Assembly (NCBI GenBank): GCA_022072445.1
Contig: JAJVHV010000007.1
Location: forward strand, 214,126 to 252,434
DNA length: 38,309 bases
Source of the DNA: Phycisphaerae bacterium
Lineage (GTDB): Bacteria > Planctomycetota > Phycisphaerae > UBA1845 > Fen-1342
Direction: 5' to 3'
Below the pieces are notes generated by a model. The model was not told the origin of the DNA and did no database searches. It worked only from the letters and a program-made list of their open reading frames with translations. The first letter of the stretch is position 1, and the number at the start of each line of letters is the position of its first letter. The translations under genes were made by a program, and so were the position numbers. Positions 1-8,153 of the stretch are shown piece after piece.

Positions 1-33
1 GCCGGAATGCGTGTGCTGAGCGAGAAATCGCGA

Positions 34-297
34 CTACTTCTTGGCCGGGGCGGCGGCAGCGGTCGCCGGAGCGGGTGTTCCCGGAGCGGCGGTGGCGGCG
101 GCTTCGCCTTCAGCTTCCTTGGCCTTCTTCTTGCCGGCCTTGGGTTTGCGGTTGCCGACCTTGGGCAGGCCGAGTACGCCGTCCTCCTCGGTCCACGACT
201 CGCGCTCCTTGAGCTTTGCGATCCGTTCCGGGCGCGAGAGGACGTTGCGATGTCGCGAGAGACCCGACTGCCGTCGGAGCGATGAGTCGATCGCCAT
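34..297 (-). CDS. Small basic protein of the PVC family (TIGR04137-like)
   Basis: An 87-residue, very basic protein. The first ~48 residues match, from memory, the conserved core of a short protein family found in Planctomycetes, Verrucomicrobia and Chlamydiae: it opens MAIDSSLRRQ, continues RNVLSRPERIAKLK, and ends the core with a W-T-E-x-D segment and GLPKV. The remaining ~40 residues are a low-complexity tail, first Lys-rich (KPKAGKKKAKEAEGE) and then Ala/Pro/Thr-rich, ending PAKK. The tail looks disordered and may bind nucleic acid. The start is the ATG at 297, because the family core begins exactly there; the upstream in-frame extension is not protein-like. The molecular role is not established; the family name refers to a presumed ribosome or rRNA association. 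The gene is transcribed away from rnc. Confidence 0.85.
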   Translation of the reverse strand: MAIDSSLRRQSGLSRHRNVLSRPERIAKLKERESWTEEDGVLGLPKVGNRKPKAGKKKAKEAEGEAAATAAPGTPAPATAAAAPAKK

Positions 298-565
298 GTT
301 GTGCCTACTCCGGTGCTGGTGATGCTGTCGATTCAAGCTGCGAATCGGGCAGTATATCGCGGAAAGCGAGTCACTGCCAGCGTGGCATGCGGCGATCAGG
401 CTGGGTGGTCGTGCGCGAGCACGGTCAATGCGTGGGGCGGAGCGGCCGATAATGCAAATGCGCGAATGGAGCAGTATTCGCTTGAATCCGGGTGCGTTCC
501 GGATTTCAATGGAGTTTCGGCCGGTTGGCACGTCGCGGCCGGCGATTTCGATGCATGGCCCTTGC
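298..565. other. Intergenic region between divergent small-basic-protein and rnc genes
   Basis: No convincing gene lies here. It must hold the promoters of both divergent genes. On the minus strand TATACT (356 to 351) sits about 54 nt before the small basic protein start and is a possible -10 box, but no good -35 partner is at normal spacing. Open frames on both strands are GC-driven and lack protein-like composition. Confidence 0.4.
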
Positions 566-598
566 CGGAAGCTGCCCGCTGTCGTCGGGCGGCTTCCG
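566..598 (+). promoter_or_regulatory. Stem-loop in the rnc leader
   Basis: The arms are GGAAGCTGCCCG (567-578) and CGGGCGGCTTCC (586-597), separated by a 7-nt loop. They pair over 12 positions with a single T-G wobble, and C566-G598 adds a further pair. The hairpin ends 28 nt before the rnc start codon and has no T-run, so it does not look like an intrinsic terminator. In E. coli, RNase III cleaves a hairpin in its own mRNA leader to limit its synthesis; this element could do the same, which is inference. Confidence 0.55.
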
Positions 599-626
599 CC
601 GCGGGTAGTGTGTCGCGGAGTCGAGA

Positions 627-1337
627 GTGAACGACACGTCGCAGTCGCTGCAAGCCTGTCAGCAGGCACTGGGGTATCAGTTTACGGATCCGAACGTGTT
701 GCGGTTCGCGCTGACGCATGCGTCGTCGGCCGATCAGCGTTCGCTGAGCAATGAGCGGCTCGAGTTTCTCGGCGACGCCGTGCTCGGACTGGTTGTGTGC
801 CAATCGCTCTTCGAGCGTTATCCGCACTTTCAGGAAGGCGAGCTGACGAAGATCAAGTCGGCGGTCGTGTCGCGGCGAATCTGCGCGGTGGTTGCGCGGC
901 GGCTCGGCCTGCAACACTATCTCACGCTCGGCAAGGGGATGGACGGCGGCGAGCACATGCCCAGCTCGATGGCGGCGGGGGCACTGGAGGCCGTTATCGC
1001 GGCCGTGTACCTGGACGGCGGAATCGACGCGGCCCGAGCGTTCATCCTGGCGCAACTCGAAGGCGAAATAAACGCCGCGGCCGATTCGCAGCACCGCTAC
1101 AACTACAAGTCGCAGCTTCAGCAGTTCGCCCAACAGACCTTCAGCGAGACGCCTTACTACGAATTGCTCGACGAGAAAGGCCCGGATCACAGCAAGTGCT
1201 TTGAGGTCGCCGTCTCGCTCGGCGCGCGGCGTTTTGGCAGTGCCTGGGGCCCGAGCAAGAAAGAGGCTGAGCAGAAGGCCGCTCAACTCGCGCTGGTCGA
1301 ACTGGGCGAACTCGATCACGACGCCGTTCTGGACTGA
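627..1337 (+). CDS. rnc: Ribonuclease III
   Basis: A 236-residue double-strand-specific endoribonuclease for rRNA and mRNA processing. The catalytic domain (about 5-150) contains the signature NERLEFLGDAVL at 42-53, with the expected acidic residues E46 and D50. The second catalytic motif, around ALEAVIAAVYLDGG, keeps E121. The residue three positions earlier, where E. coli has the metal ligand D114, is G118. A double-stranded-RNA-binding domain follows (about 160-230: YNYKSQLQQF, then GSAWGPSKKEAEQKAA). The start is GTG at 627; family alignment supports it, as the helix QACQQALGYQF follows at once. Length is normal. The leader holds a strong hairpin. The gene stands alone, diverging from the small basic protein gene. 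Confidence 0.95.
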   Translation: MNDTSQSLQACQQALGYQFTDPNVLRFALTHASSADQRSLSNERLEFLGDAVLGLVVCQSLFERYPHFQEGELTKIKSAVVSRRICAVVARRLGLQHYLTLGKGMDGGEHMPSSMAAGALEAVIAAVYLDGGIDAARAFILAQLEGEINAAADSQHRYNYKSQLQQFAQQTFSETPYYELLDEKGPDHSKCFEVAVSLGARRFGSAWGPSKKEAEQKAAQLALVELGELDHDAVLD

Positions 1338-1404
1338 CACACTCACTTCAGTCCGGCGCCCGTGGAGATCCGCCGTCCCGGGTGTTCTCCACACCGGCTG
1401 TGAT

Positions 1405-1433
1405 GAGTGCAGCCGGGGCGGCTGCTCTCCACA
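1405..1433. repeat. Dispersed hairpin repeat, copy 1
   Basis: The sequence GAGTGCAGCCGGGGCGGCTG and the following CTCTCCACA form a short hairpin (GCAGCC / GGCTGC arms). It closely matches a second locus at 12733-12761. It lies between the convergent rnc and HDOD genes, after which CACATGCTC repeats. No gene is seen in 1338-1460. Confidence 0.6.
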
Positions 1434-1460
1434 TGCTCCACATGCTCCATACGCGCGGTG

Positions 1461-2387
1461 TCAGGCGGGGCTGGGGGCGAGTTGTTCGGCGATGGCGTCG
1501 GCGATGATGCCGTAGATTCTGCTGGAGATGATTTCGACCTGGAGCGTTGTCGCCAGTTCGGCGATGTCGGACTCGACGGTTCGCAGGATGGGGACGAGCT
1601 GCTCGAGGTCGAGCCGGGCGTGCTCCATGGCCCAGACGCACATGCCGCGAATCTGCGTGCGGTTGGGGGCTTCGCAGAGGGCGCGGGCGACTTCGGACGA
1701 GCCGTTCAGGATACCGGCGAGATGCGCGACGGGTTCGCTGGCGACGTGCGGCGTGAGGTCGTGGTGGTGGCGCACGGCTTCGACGACCAGCGACGGGAGC
1801 ATCCAGCGGTCGAGCAGCCAGGCGCTGATTTCGGGGTGCGTGGTCTGGAGAATCTCGCGCTCGCGGCTGACGAGGTCGTCGGCGTGCAGGGGCGCGTAGC
1901 ATTCGGCGGCGGGCCGGTAGCGCTGCGGCATGGCGCCCGAAAGGATCATCACGCCTACGTCGCACAGGAGGCCGCCGACAAACGCCGCGTCGCGATCGAC
2001 GCCGGTGCTGCGTTCGGCAATCCGTGCGGCGAGGGCGGCGGTGGCGAGCGAGCGGCGGAAGAAGTAGCTGGGGTCGATCTGTCCGCGGCTGGCGGCGCTG
2101 ACGCCGTGAATCATGCAGCGGCTGATCACCAGCGTCCGAATTCGCCGGATGCCGAGGCGGACGATGGCGTCGGAGAGGGTGGCGATGCGGTGCTGGCCGC
2201 CGAGGAGCGCGGAGTTGGCGAGTCGGAGGATGTCGGCGGCGATTCCGGCGTCCGCGGAGACGACGCGGACGAGGTCGGCCTGCTTGTAGTCGGGGTCGTT
2301 GGCGATCTTGACCAGGTGCCGCACGACTTCGGGTGCGGAGGGGACGGCGGGCGATCGTTGGAGCAGGGCGACGAGTTCGGGTGACAT
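1461..2387 (-). CDS. HDOD domain protein (signal transduction, HD-related)
   Basis: A 308-residue soluble protein with an HDOD domain over roughly residues 10-210. Typical elements are a start of the LLQRSPAVPSAPEVV type, followed by IANDPDYKQADLVRVVSAD, ILRLANSALLG and LSDAIVRLGI. HDOD domains are HD-related helical modules that often lack catalytic metal ligands and act in bacterial signalling and regulation. No response-regulator, GGDEF or EAL domain is attached, so the input and output are unknown. The C-terminal 100 residues are helical without a named domain. The start is ATG 2387, preceded by GGAGG at proper spacing; longer upstream frames lack this. It is convergent with rnc. Confidence 0.85.
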   Translation of the reverse strand: MSPELVALLQRSPAVPSAPEVVRHLVKIANDPDYKQADLVRVVSADAGIAADILRLANSALLGGQHRIATLSDAIVRLGIRRIRTLVISRCMIHGVSAASRGQIDPSYFFRRSLATAALAARIAERSTGVDRDAAFVGGLLCDVGVMILSGAMPQRYRPAAECYAPLHADDLVSREREILQTTHPEISAWLLDRWMLPSLVVEAVRHHHDLTPHVASEPVAHLAGILNGSSEVARALCEAPNRTQIRGMCVWAMEHARLDLEQLVPILRTVESDIAELATTLQVEIISSRIYGIIADAIAEQLAPSPA

Positions 2388-2508
2388 CGGGAGCCTCCGC
2401 GGCGCGCGGAGTGCGCACCACACACTGGAGTTATCGGTAAGTGCCGCAGGCGGCATGACGAGCGCGGCGCGGTGCTCGGCGTGGACGGGCTGATAACCCG
2501 GGGGTGGT

Positions 2509-3216
2509 CTATTTGTGCTCGCAGCAGGCCGCTTCGGTCGATGCGGCGGTGTGGCAGTGCTGGGCGCCGAGCGGCAGGCCCCGATAAATCGTGACGAGTC
2601 CCATGACGATGACGAGGGCGGCGGCGACGCGGTTGGCTGTGGCGCGGGCTGAGGGTGTCACGACGTGCGCGCCGCAGCCGATCAGCACCATGGCCGGCAC
2701 GGTTCCCAGTCCGAACGCGAGCATGCGCAGGCCGGCGTGCAAGGGCGTGGAAGCGTTGACGGCCAGGGCGAGAAACGCGTAGACCAGCCCGCAGGGCAGC
2801 AGGCCGTTAAAGACGCCTGCGACGAACAGGCCGCCTGTGCCGCGCAGGCCGAGCATGTGGCGGAAGAAGGGCGCGAACAGATCGGTGACGGCGCCGACGG
2901 CGCGGCGCGGGAACGCGCCGACCGTGGCGAGCCCGGCGAGGAGCATGATGAGTCCGGTCGTGATGGAGAACGCCCGCTGGGCGCCGACGAGCGGCAGGTC
3001 GAGCAGCGCGAGCCGCGCCGCGGCGCCGCCGGCGATCAATCCCAGGACCGAGTATGTGAAGACGCGGCCGGCCGCATAGATCAGTTGCGAGGGGAGCAGC
3101 GCCCGCCAGGCGGGGCGCAGCGCGCCGAGCGATGCCGCGAAGCCGCCGCACATTCCCAGGCAGTGGCTCGATCCGAGGAGTCCGCCGGCGAACATCGGCA
3201 GTAGTTCGAGCGTCAC
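2509..3216 (-). CDS. SafE/TauE-type (DsbD-like) membrane protein of the cbb3 cluster
   Basis: A 235-residue polytopic membrane protein with about six hydrophobic segments. The N-terminus MTLELLPMFAGGLLGSSHC leads into LGMCGGF, the HCxGMCGG signature of the COG2836-like family (urease accessory UreH/DsbD transmembrane type). Members are regularly found beside ccoI and ccoS in cbb3 oxidase clusters. A role in copper handling or cofactor delivery for oxidase assembly is plausible but not proven. The C-terminus is Cys/His-rich (QHCHTA, CCEHK) and could bind metal. It begins with a GTG that overlaps the stop codon of the upstream ATPase (GTGA), which indicates translational coupling. It is the last gene of the operon. 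Confidence 0.8.
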   Translation of the reverse strand: MTLELLPMFAGGLLGSSHCLGMCGGFAASLGALRPAWRALLPSQLIYAAGRVFTYSVLGLIAGGAAARLALLDLPLVGAQRAFSITTGLIMLLAGLATVGAFPRRAVGAVTDLFAPFFRHMLGLRGTGGLFVAGVFNGLLPCGLVYAFLALAVNASTPLHAGLRMLAFGLGTVPAMVLIGCGAHVVTPSARATANRVAAALVIVMGLVTIYRGLPLGAQHCHTAASTEAACCEHK

Positions 3217-5333
3217 GAATCGTCTCCGGGGCGCGTGCGGCCGAGGCGTAGCGAGTTCCCGACGACGCAGAGGCTGCTGACGACCATGGCGGCGGCGGCG
3301 AAGATGGGGTTGAGCCGGCCGGTGGCGGCCAGTCCGATGCCGACGACATTATAGATGAACGCCCAGAAGAGATTCTGGCGGATGGTGCTGACGGTTCGGC
3401 GTGCCAGGTCGATCGCCCAGGGCACGGCCGACAGGTCGTCGCGTACGAGGCAGACGTCGGACGATTCGCGGCTGACCTCGGCGCCCTGTCCCATGGCGAT
3501 GCCGACGTCGGCGGCGGCGAGGGCGGGGGCGTCGTTGACGCCGTCGCCGACCATGGCGACGACGCGGCCGTCACGGCGCAGTTCGCGGATGCGGCGGATC
3601 TTGTCCTGGGGAAGCAGGCCGGCTTCGACGGGCACGTCGAGTTCGGCGGCGAGGCGCGTGGCCCGGCCGGCGTGGTCGCCGGTGAGCACCAGCAGGTCGA
3701 TTCCCTCGCGGCGCAGTTGCCGGATCATCGCCGGCGTTTCGGGGCGGAGGTGTTCGCTGAAGCCGAAGACGGCTTCGACGCTGGTTTCGGCGCCGATGCA
3801 GACGACGGTTTGGCCGGACGTGACGAGCTGATCGACGAACTGACGCAGTCCGGGGTCGAAGCGGAATCCGCACGCGTCCATGAGTGCCGGACTACCCAGG
3901 CCGAGGGCGGCGTCCGCGGGCGAGCGGCCGACGACGCCCATGCCGGCGACGGCGCGGACGTCGGCGAGTGGCGGCAGCGCGATGTCGCGCGCCGCGACGT
4001 AGCGGCTGACTCCGGCGCAGAGCGGATGCGTGACCGACTGCGCCAGGCTGCCGGCGAGCGCGAGTGTGTGCTGGGTCGACAGTCGGCCCGGCAGCACGCG
4101 GAACTCGGCGACCTGCGGCTGTCCGGTGGTGAGCGTGCCGGTCTTGTCGAAGACGACGCGTCGCACGAGCGCGAGGCGTTCGAGCGCCAGCATGTCGCGA
4201 AACAACAGGCCGCGGCGCGCGGCGCGGCCCAGGGCGATCCAGAGCGCCATCGGCGTCGCGACGCCCAGCGCGCAGGGGCACGAAATCAACAGCACCGAAA
4301 GCCCGCGCATGATCGCGACGTCGACGCCAGCCGAAGCGGCGAATCCGGCCGAGACCGCCGCGATGACGACGACCAGCGGCACGAAGATGGTGCTGATGCG
4401 GTCGGCGATGCGCTGATAGAAGCCGCGCGAAAGCCGCGCTTCGTGCAGAAGCGCGATGACTCCGGACATGACGCTGTGATCGCCGGCGGCGGTGGCGCGG
4501 ATGGTGAGCAGCCCGTCGAGGTTGAGCGTGCCGGCCAGGACGCGATCGCCGGGGCCGCGGAATTGCGGCTCGCTTTCGCCGGTGAGCGTCTGCTGGTCGA
4601 CGCTGGCCTGTCCGTCGGCGACCTGTCCGTCGACGGGAATTCGCGCGCCGGCCTGGACGAGGACGAGGTCGCCGATGCGAATCTCGCCGATGCGAATCGT
4701 CTGCCGCGCGCCTTCGACCACTCGCACGACCGTGTCGGGCAGTAGCGCCTCGAGTTCGCTGAGCGCCGCGGTGGTGCGGATCTTTCCGGTGGCTTCGAGA
4801 TAGCGCCCCAGCGTCACGAGCACGAGCGTCATGCAGGCGACTTCGAAATAGAGCGCCCCCGCGCCACGCAGCACCGCCACGTATGAATAAACGAACGCGG
4901 CGAGGACGCCGATGGCGATCAGCAGGTCGGTGTTGAAGCGCCGGCCGCGCAGTTCGCGCAGCGCGTTGGCCAGAATCGGCCAGCCCAGCAGCAGCATCAC
5001 GCCGATGGAGAAGAACAGCGACAGGTAGCGGAAGATCAGCTCGGTGGCGTGGGCGGCGGAGTCGGCGGGCGGTGCGCCGCCGGCATAGGCCTGCTGGCTG
5101 TAGATGAAGGTGCTGAAGGCCGAGACGTTCATGGCCAGCAAGATCGCGGCGCCGAGGCGCGTGAGGGTGAGGGTGGCCTGGCCGGCTTCGCCGCGGCCGC
5201 GCGTGATGGCGGCGGCGAGGGTGCAACCGTAGCAGCAATAGGCGGGCTGGGCGTGGGCGGCAGTGGAGCGGGCGGCGGCGCGTGCGAGCGGCAGGCCGCA
5301 GTAATCACAGAATCCGGCGTTCGCGGTGTGCAT
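3213..5333 (-). CDS. ccoI: Copper-translocating P-type ATPase, CcoI/FixI type
   Basis: A 706-residue P1B-type ATPase expected to export Cu(I) across the cytoplasmic membrane for assembly of the cbb3 oxidase. The N-terminus has a Cys-rich metal site (FCDYC at 8-12 and YCCYGC at 32-37), as in CcoI-type pumps; a classical HMA domain with a GMxCxxC motif is not evident. Core motifs are all present: TGES (251-254), the membrane CPC motif in SCPCALGVATP (351-361), DKTGT with the phosphorylated Asp (396-400), the HP locus in SVTHPL, and GDGVNDAPAL in the hinge. About eight membrane segments are visible. It starts with ATG 5333 preceded by AGGATGG. It lies between the oxidase structural genes and the SafE-like gene, so a role in oxidase copper supply is likelier than general copper resistance. 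Confidence 0.9.
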   Translation of the reverse strand: MHTANAGFCDYCGLPLARAAARSTAAHAQPAYCCYGCTLAAAITRGRGEAGQATLTLTRLGAAILLAMNVSAFSTFIYSQQAYAGGAPPADSAAHATELIFRYLSLFFSIGVMLLLGWPILANALRELRGRRFNTDLLIAIGVLAAFVYSYVAVLRGAGALYFEVACMTLVLVTLGRYLEATGKIRTTAALSELEALLPDTVVRVVEGARQTIRIGEIRIGDLVLVQAGARIPVDGQVADGQASVDQQTLTGESEPQFRGPGDRVLAGTLNLDGLLTIRATAAGDHSVMSGVIALLHEARLSRGFYQRIADRISTIFVPLVVVIAAVSAGFAASAGVDVAIMRGLSVLLISCPCALGVATPMALWIALGRAARRGLLFRDMLALERLALVRRVVFDKTGTLTTGQPQVAEFRVLPGRLSTQHTLALAGSLAQSVTHPLCAGVSRYVAARDIALPPLADVRAVAGMGVVGRSPADAALGLGSPALMDACGFRFDPGLRQFVDQLVTSGQTVVCIGAETSVEAVFGFSEHLRPETPAMIRQLRREGIDLLVLTGDHAGRATRLAAELDVPVEAGLLPQDKIRRIRELRRDGRVVAMVGDGVNDAPALAAADVGIAMGQGAEVSRESSDVCLVRDDLSAVPWAIDLARRTVSTIRQNLFWAFIYNVVGIGLAATGRLNPIFAAAAMVVSSLCVVGNSLRLGRTRPGDDS

Positions 5334-5387
5334 CGGTCGAGAACCATCCTGCGCGCGGCCCGCGCCACTGGCAGCCAGCCGGCACGA

Positions 5388-5552
5388 TCAGAAATAGTTT
5401 CGCGCCGATGGTATCGCCAGGCGGATGACGTACCAGATGCACGCGATCCAGAAAGCGACCCAGATGAGCCGGATGAACCACGGAATGGCGTGGGTGGTGT
5501 AGGTGTGGAACTGCTTTTCCTGCTCGGCGGATGGGCCGACGGGCTCACTCAT
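5388..5552 (-). CDS. 54-residue single-TM protein of the cbb3 operon
   Basis: A small gene. The product begins MSEPVGPSAEQEKQFHTYTT, has one membrane segment (about residues 25-46: PWFIRLIWVAFWIACIWYVI) and ends ARNYF. Its ATG overlaps the stop codon of the upstream CcoS-like gene as ATGA, strong evidence that it is translated. Candidates are a CcoQ-like small subunit or an accessory anchor of the oxidase. The aromatic-rich helix near the N-terminus also recalls the membrane helix of CcoP, which is otherwise missing from this cluster. The function is not determined. Confidence 0.75.
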   Translation of the reverse strand: MSEPVGPSAEQEKQFHTYTTHAIPWFIRLIWVAFWIACIWYVIRLAIPSARNYF

Positions 5553-5869
5553 CGCTCTTGCTCCCACTCAATGCCCTCGTCGTGGTCGAGTTCTTTCTCG
5601 CGCTCCAGCATGTCGTACTTGGGGCGCTCGATGTCGCGGAACATGCCGTGTGTCACCGCCCAGGCGAACAGGCAGAGCATTCCGCATGCGACCAGCAGGT
5701 ACGTCAGCACGGGGACGATGGTGAAGCCGCCCTGCTCGGCGGTGTAGAGCATGCGGACGAAGATGGCGAACTTCTCGATGAACCCGATCATGCCGGGGAC
5801 GAACAGCCCCAGTACGAACACCCACAGCAGAATCTTGTGCCCGCGCGACAGCCTGTGCACCTGAACCAT
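5549..5869 (-). CDS. CcoS-like cbb3 assembly protein with an extra N-terminal TM
   Basis: A 106-residue membrane protein with two predicted TM segments (about 13-33 and 50-72). The second half resembles CcoS: a TM ending LFAWAVTHG, followed by MFRDIERPKYDML, which corresponds to the WAVRSGQFDDLExPAxRIL pattern of CcoS. CcoS is needed for cofactor insertion into cbb3 oxidases and is normally about 50-70 residues with one TM. Here an extra N-terminal TM (ILLWVFVLGLFVPGMIGFIE) and a charged tail (REKELDHDEGIEWEQER) are added. The ATG at 5869 follows a strong GGAGG. It sits between ccoO and the small TM gene, which fits an assembly role. Assignment rests on motif resemblance only. Confidence 0.6.
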   Translation of the reverse strand: MVQVHRLSRGHKILLWVFVLGLFVPGMIGFIEKFAIFVRMLYTAEQGGFTIVPVLTYLLVACGMLCLFAWAVTHGMFRDIERPKYDMLEREKELDHDEGIEWEQER

Positions 5870-5901
5870 CGCTGAAGACCTCCGATCGCGGCCTTGTCAG
5901 A

Positions 5902-6567
5902 TCATATGCCGCGCATGTTCACCTTTTCGGCCGGCCCCGGACCGGCCGGTCCTTCGCCCTGGTAGTACGGATAGTGATCCAGCCAGCTTCCGAGCCACTG
6001 CATGTACGTAATCAGCGCCATGCCGTCGCGATTCGGCACGCCGTTGGCGTCGAAGAACCAGGTGTACTCGGGCATGACGGAGAGCGGCGCGACGGCCCGC
6101 GGCTTGAAGAAGTGCGCGATGTGCCAGTCATTCGTGCGGCGGCCGGCCTCGCGGGCCAGGTCGGGTCCGACGCGGCGGGTGCCGAAGAGCACTGGCATCT
6201 GGAGCTCGTTCTGATATTCGCGGGCGTGCGAGACCGGGCCCCAGCGCAGCGTCTCGTTCGACACGGGCCGCACCTGCTGGCTGTGGCAGTGCCAGCAGGC
6301 TTCGCCGACGTAGAGCTGATGTCCGCGGCGGATGGCGGCGGCGAAGCTCTTCTCGTCGGGCTTGCCAAAGTACTGAGCGAACTGCTTGGGGAAGCGCTCG
6401 GCCAGCTCGACGAATTCCGGCACGATCCCCTTCTGCACCATGTCGTCGACGGTGAGGATCGGCTCGCCGCGGTAGATCAGCCAGGGCAGCAGGCCCATGA
6501 CCAGAAAAGCCAGGGCGAAGAACCCCAGGCCGGCGACCAGAAAGATACCTGTTTTGGATTCGAACAT
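5902..6567 (-). CDS. ccoO: cbb3-type cytochrome c oxidase subunit II (CcoO)
   Basis: A 221-residue membrane-anchored monoheme cytochrome c that passes electrons to the catalytic CcoN. One N-terminal membrane anchor (about 8-31) is followed by a periplasmic domain with the heme site CWHCH at 91-95 in the CcoO-typical context CWHCHSQQVRP. Further family features are FGTRRVGPDLAREAGRRTNDWH and the probable axial Met in SVMPEYTW. Length fits CcoO. It lies 63 nt after ccoN in the same operon. The ribosome binding site is weak (GAG), which suggests translation follows from ccoN. Confidence 0.95.
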   Translation of the reverse strand: MFESKTGIFLVAGLGFFALAFLVMGLLPWLIYRGEPILTVDDMVQKGIVPEFVELAERFPKQFAQYFGKPDEKSFAAAIRRGHQLYVGEACWHCHSQQVRPVSNETLRWGPVSHAREYQNELQMPVLFGTRRVGPDLAREAGRRTNDWHIAHFFKPRAVAPLSVMPEYTWFFDANGVPNRDGMALITYMQWLGSWLDHYPYYQGEGPAGPGPAEKVNMRGI

Positions 6568-6630
6568 GTTCTTCGGCTCGTCCTTATCTGCACCGCATCC
6601 GCGGCAATCGCCTCAGACTCCCGCTAACCA

Positions 6631-8073
6631 TCAGGCCGGCGCCAGGCCCGGCTGTGCGCCGCCCGCCGCCGGTCGGGCCGCTGCGCCCGCGGCGACGGGC
6701 TTGGCGGCCAGCGTCTTGACGATGTTGTAGGCGAACATGAACTGCGCCACGATCATGGCCGTTCCCGCGACCGTGCGCACCAGCCAGAAGGGCGTGGACG
6801 CCTTGAGCGACGCTTCCCACGGGGCCAGGTCGCGCCACTGATAGCCCTGCACCAGACCGGCGATCATCAGGTCGACGAACATTACCGCCATTGAGCTGGA
6901 TGTCAGCCAGAAGACCCACTCGTTGATCGAATTGCTGTACCAGCCGGCCTTGCCGCAGGCCCGCGGCAGAATCTGGACGACGAAGCCGATCAGCCAGAAG
7001 CCGAACACGCCGAACATGACCAGGTGCGCGTGGCCGACGACCCAGTCGGTGAAGTGGATGATTTTCTGGAACGTCAGCGTGGTTTGAAACGAGCATTGCA
7101 GACAGGTGATGAAGTAGTTCACCATGCCGACGTAGTACCAGCGGATCGGAATGTTGCTCCGCAGCATGTCGCCCGAGCCGCGCAGCGTCATGAAGAAGTT
7201 GATGATCACGGTCGTGACGACGAACTCGATCGCGATGGTCGAGATCACCGCGCCATACTGCAGGAACATCGGGATCGGGCTGAACAGAAAATGGTGAATG
7301 CCCGTCAGCGGGTAAAAGAACGCCAGCCCCCAGAACCCGATCAGCGACAAACCGTGGCTCCAGACCGGTTTCTTCAGCAGGATCGGAACCGAGTAGTACA
7401 TCATGCCCCAACCCAGCGGCGTGACGAACAACCCGACCAGGTCGTGAATGAACATCCCGCCGATGGCCCCGGCCGGCGCGCCGGCGAAGAAATATTGCGG
7501 GATGAAGCTGCCCATCGCGTAGACCAGCGGCGTCCAGACCAGGGCGGCGATGAAGTACCAGTTGGTGACGTACATCGGCCCTGGCGCGCGGATGATGGGC
7601 GGCAGGAAGTTGATGGCGACCAGGATCAGCCCGAGCTGCGCCACCGGATCGACCCAGATCGGCGTCTCGCCCCACTCCAGGGCCTGCGCCTGACCGGCCA
7701 GCAGGCCGACGACCGTGGCGAGCACGATCGCCTGCCAGGCGACATAGATGAACCAGCTCAGACGCTTGTCGAAGACGGGCCGCAGCGTCATGCGCGGGAT
7801 GGCCCAATGCATCATGCCGAGGAATATGTTCGCGATGAAGCCGTAGGCCACGCCATTCGTGTGAATCAGCCGCCACTTGCCCGGCGAGAAGAGCGCGATG
7901 CCCTTCAGCGGATAGTGCTGAAGAAACTGCATCGAGAAGAGGAATCCCGCCAGCATCGAGATCAGCAGGAAGATGAGCCCGGTCACCAGGTAGAACGCGA
8001 CGATGCGGGTGTCCACCAGGCCGCGGATCTCATGCGACTCGGAGGCCGGTACGGCGTGCGCTTGACTTGCCAT
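6631..8073 (-). CDS. ccoN: cbb3-type cytochrome c oxidase subunit I (CcoN)
   Basis: A 480-residue catalytic subunit of the proton-pumping cbb3 oxidase, with about 12 membrane helices. It reduces O2 at a heme b3-CuB centre and usually works at low oxygen. Diagnostic stretches are WRLIHTNGVAYGFIANIFLG with a conserved heme-ligand His, GMMHWAIPRMT, the CuB-region FVTPLGWGMMYYSVP, and VVGHAHLVMFGVFGFWLIGF near the C-terminus. ATG 8073 is chosen as the start because AAGGAAGAG lies just upstream; an in-frame GTG at 8091 sits inside that ribosome binding site and would add six residues. The C-terminal 25 residues are Ala/Pro-rich and probably disordered. Confidence 0.95.
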   Translation of the reverse strand: MASQAHAVPASESHEIRGLVDTRIVAFYLVTGLIFLLISMLAGFLFSMQFLQHYPLKGIALFSPGKWRLIHTNGVAYGFIANIFLGMMHWAIPRMTLRPVFDKRLSWFIYVAWQAIVLATVVGLLAGQAQALEWGETPIWVDPVAQLGLILVAINFLPPIIRAPGPMYVTNWYFIAALVWTPLVYAMGSFIPQYFFAGAPAGAIGGMFIHDLVGLFVTPLGWGMMYYSVPILLKKPVWSHGLSLIGFWGLAFFYPLTGIHHFLFSPIPMFLQYGAVISTIAIEFVVTTVIINFFMTLRGSGDMLRSNIPIRWYYVGMVNYFITCLQCSFQTTLTFQKIIHFTDWVVGHAHLVMFGVFGFWLIGFVVQILPRACGKAGWYSNSINEWVFWLTSSSMAVMFVDLMIAGLVQGYQWRDLAPWEASLKASTPFWLVRTVAGTAMIVAQFMFAYNIVKTLAAKPVAAGAAARPAAGGAQPGLAPA

Positions 8074-8153
8074 CGACGTCTCTTCCTTCACGGTTCGGGG
8101 GCGCGTCCGCTTGCCGGTTGATTCGACAGCGCGGGTGGCCGGAACCGAACGGG

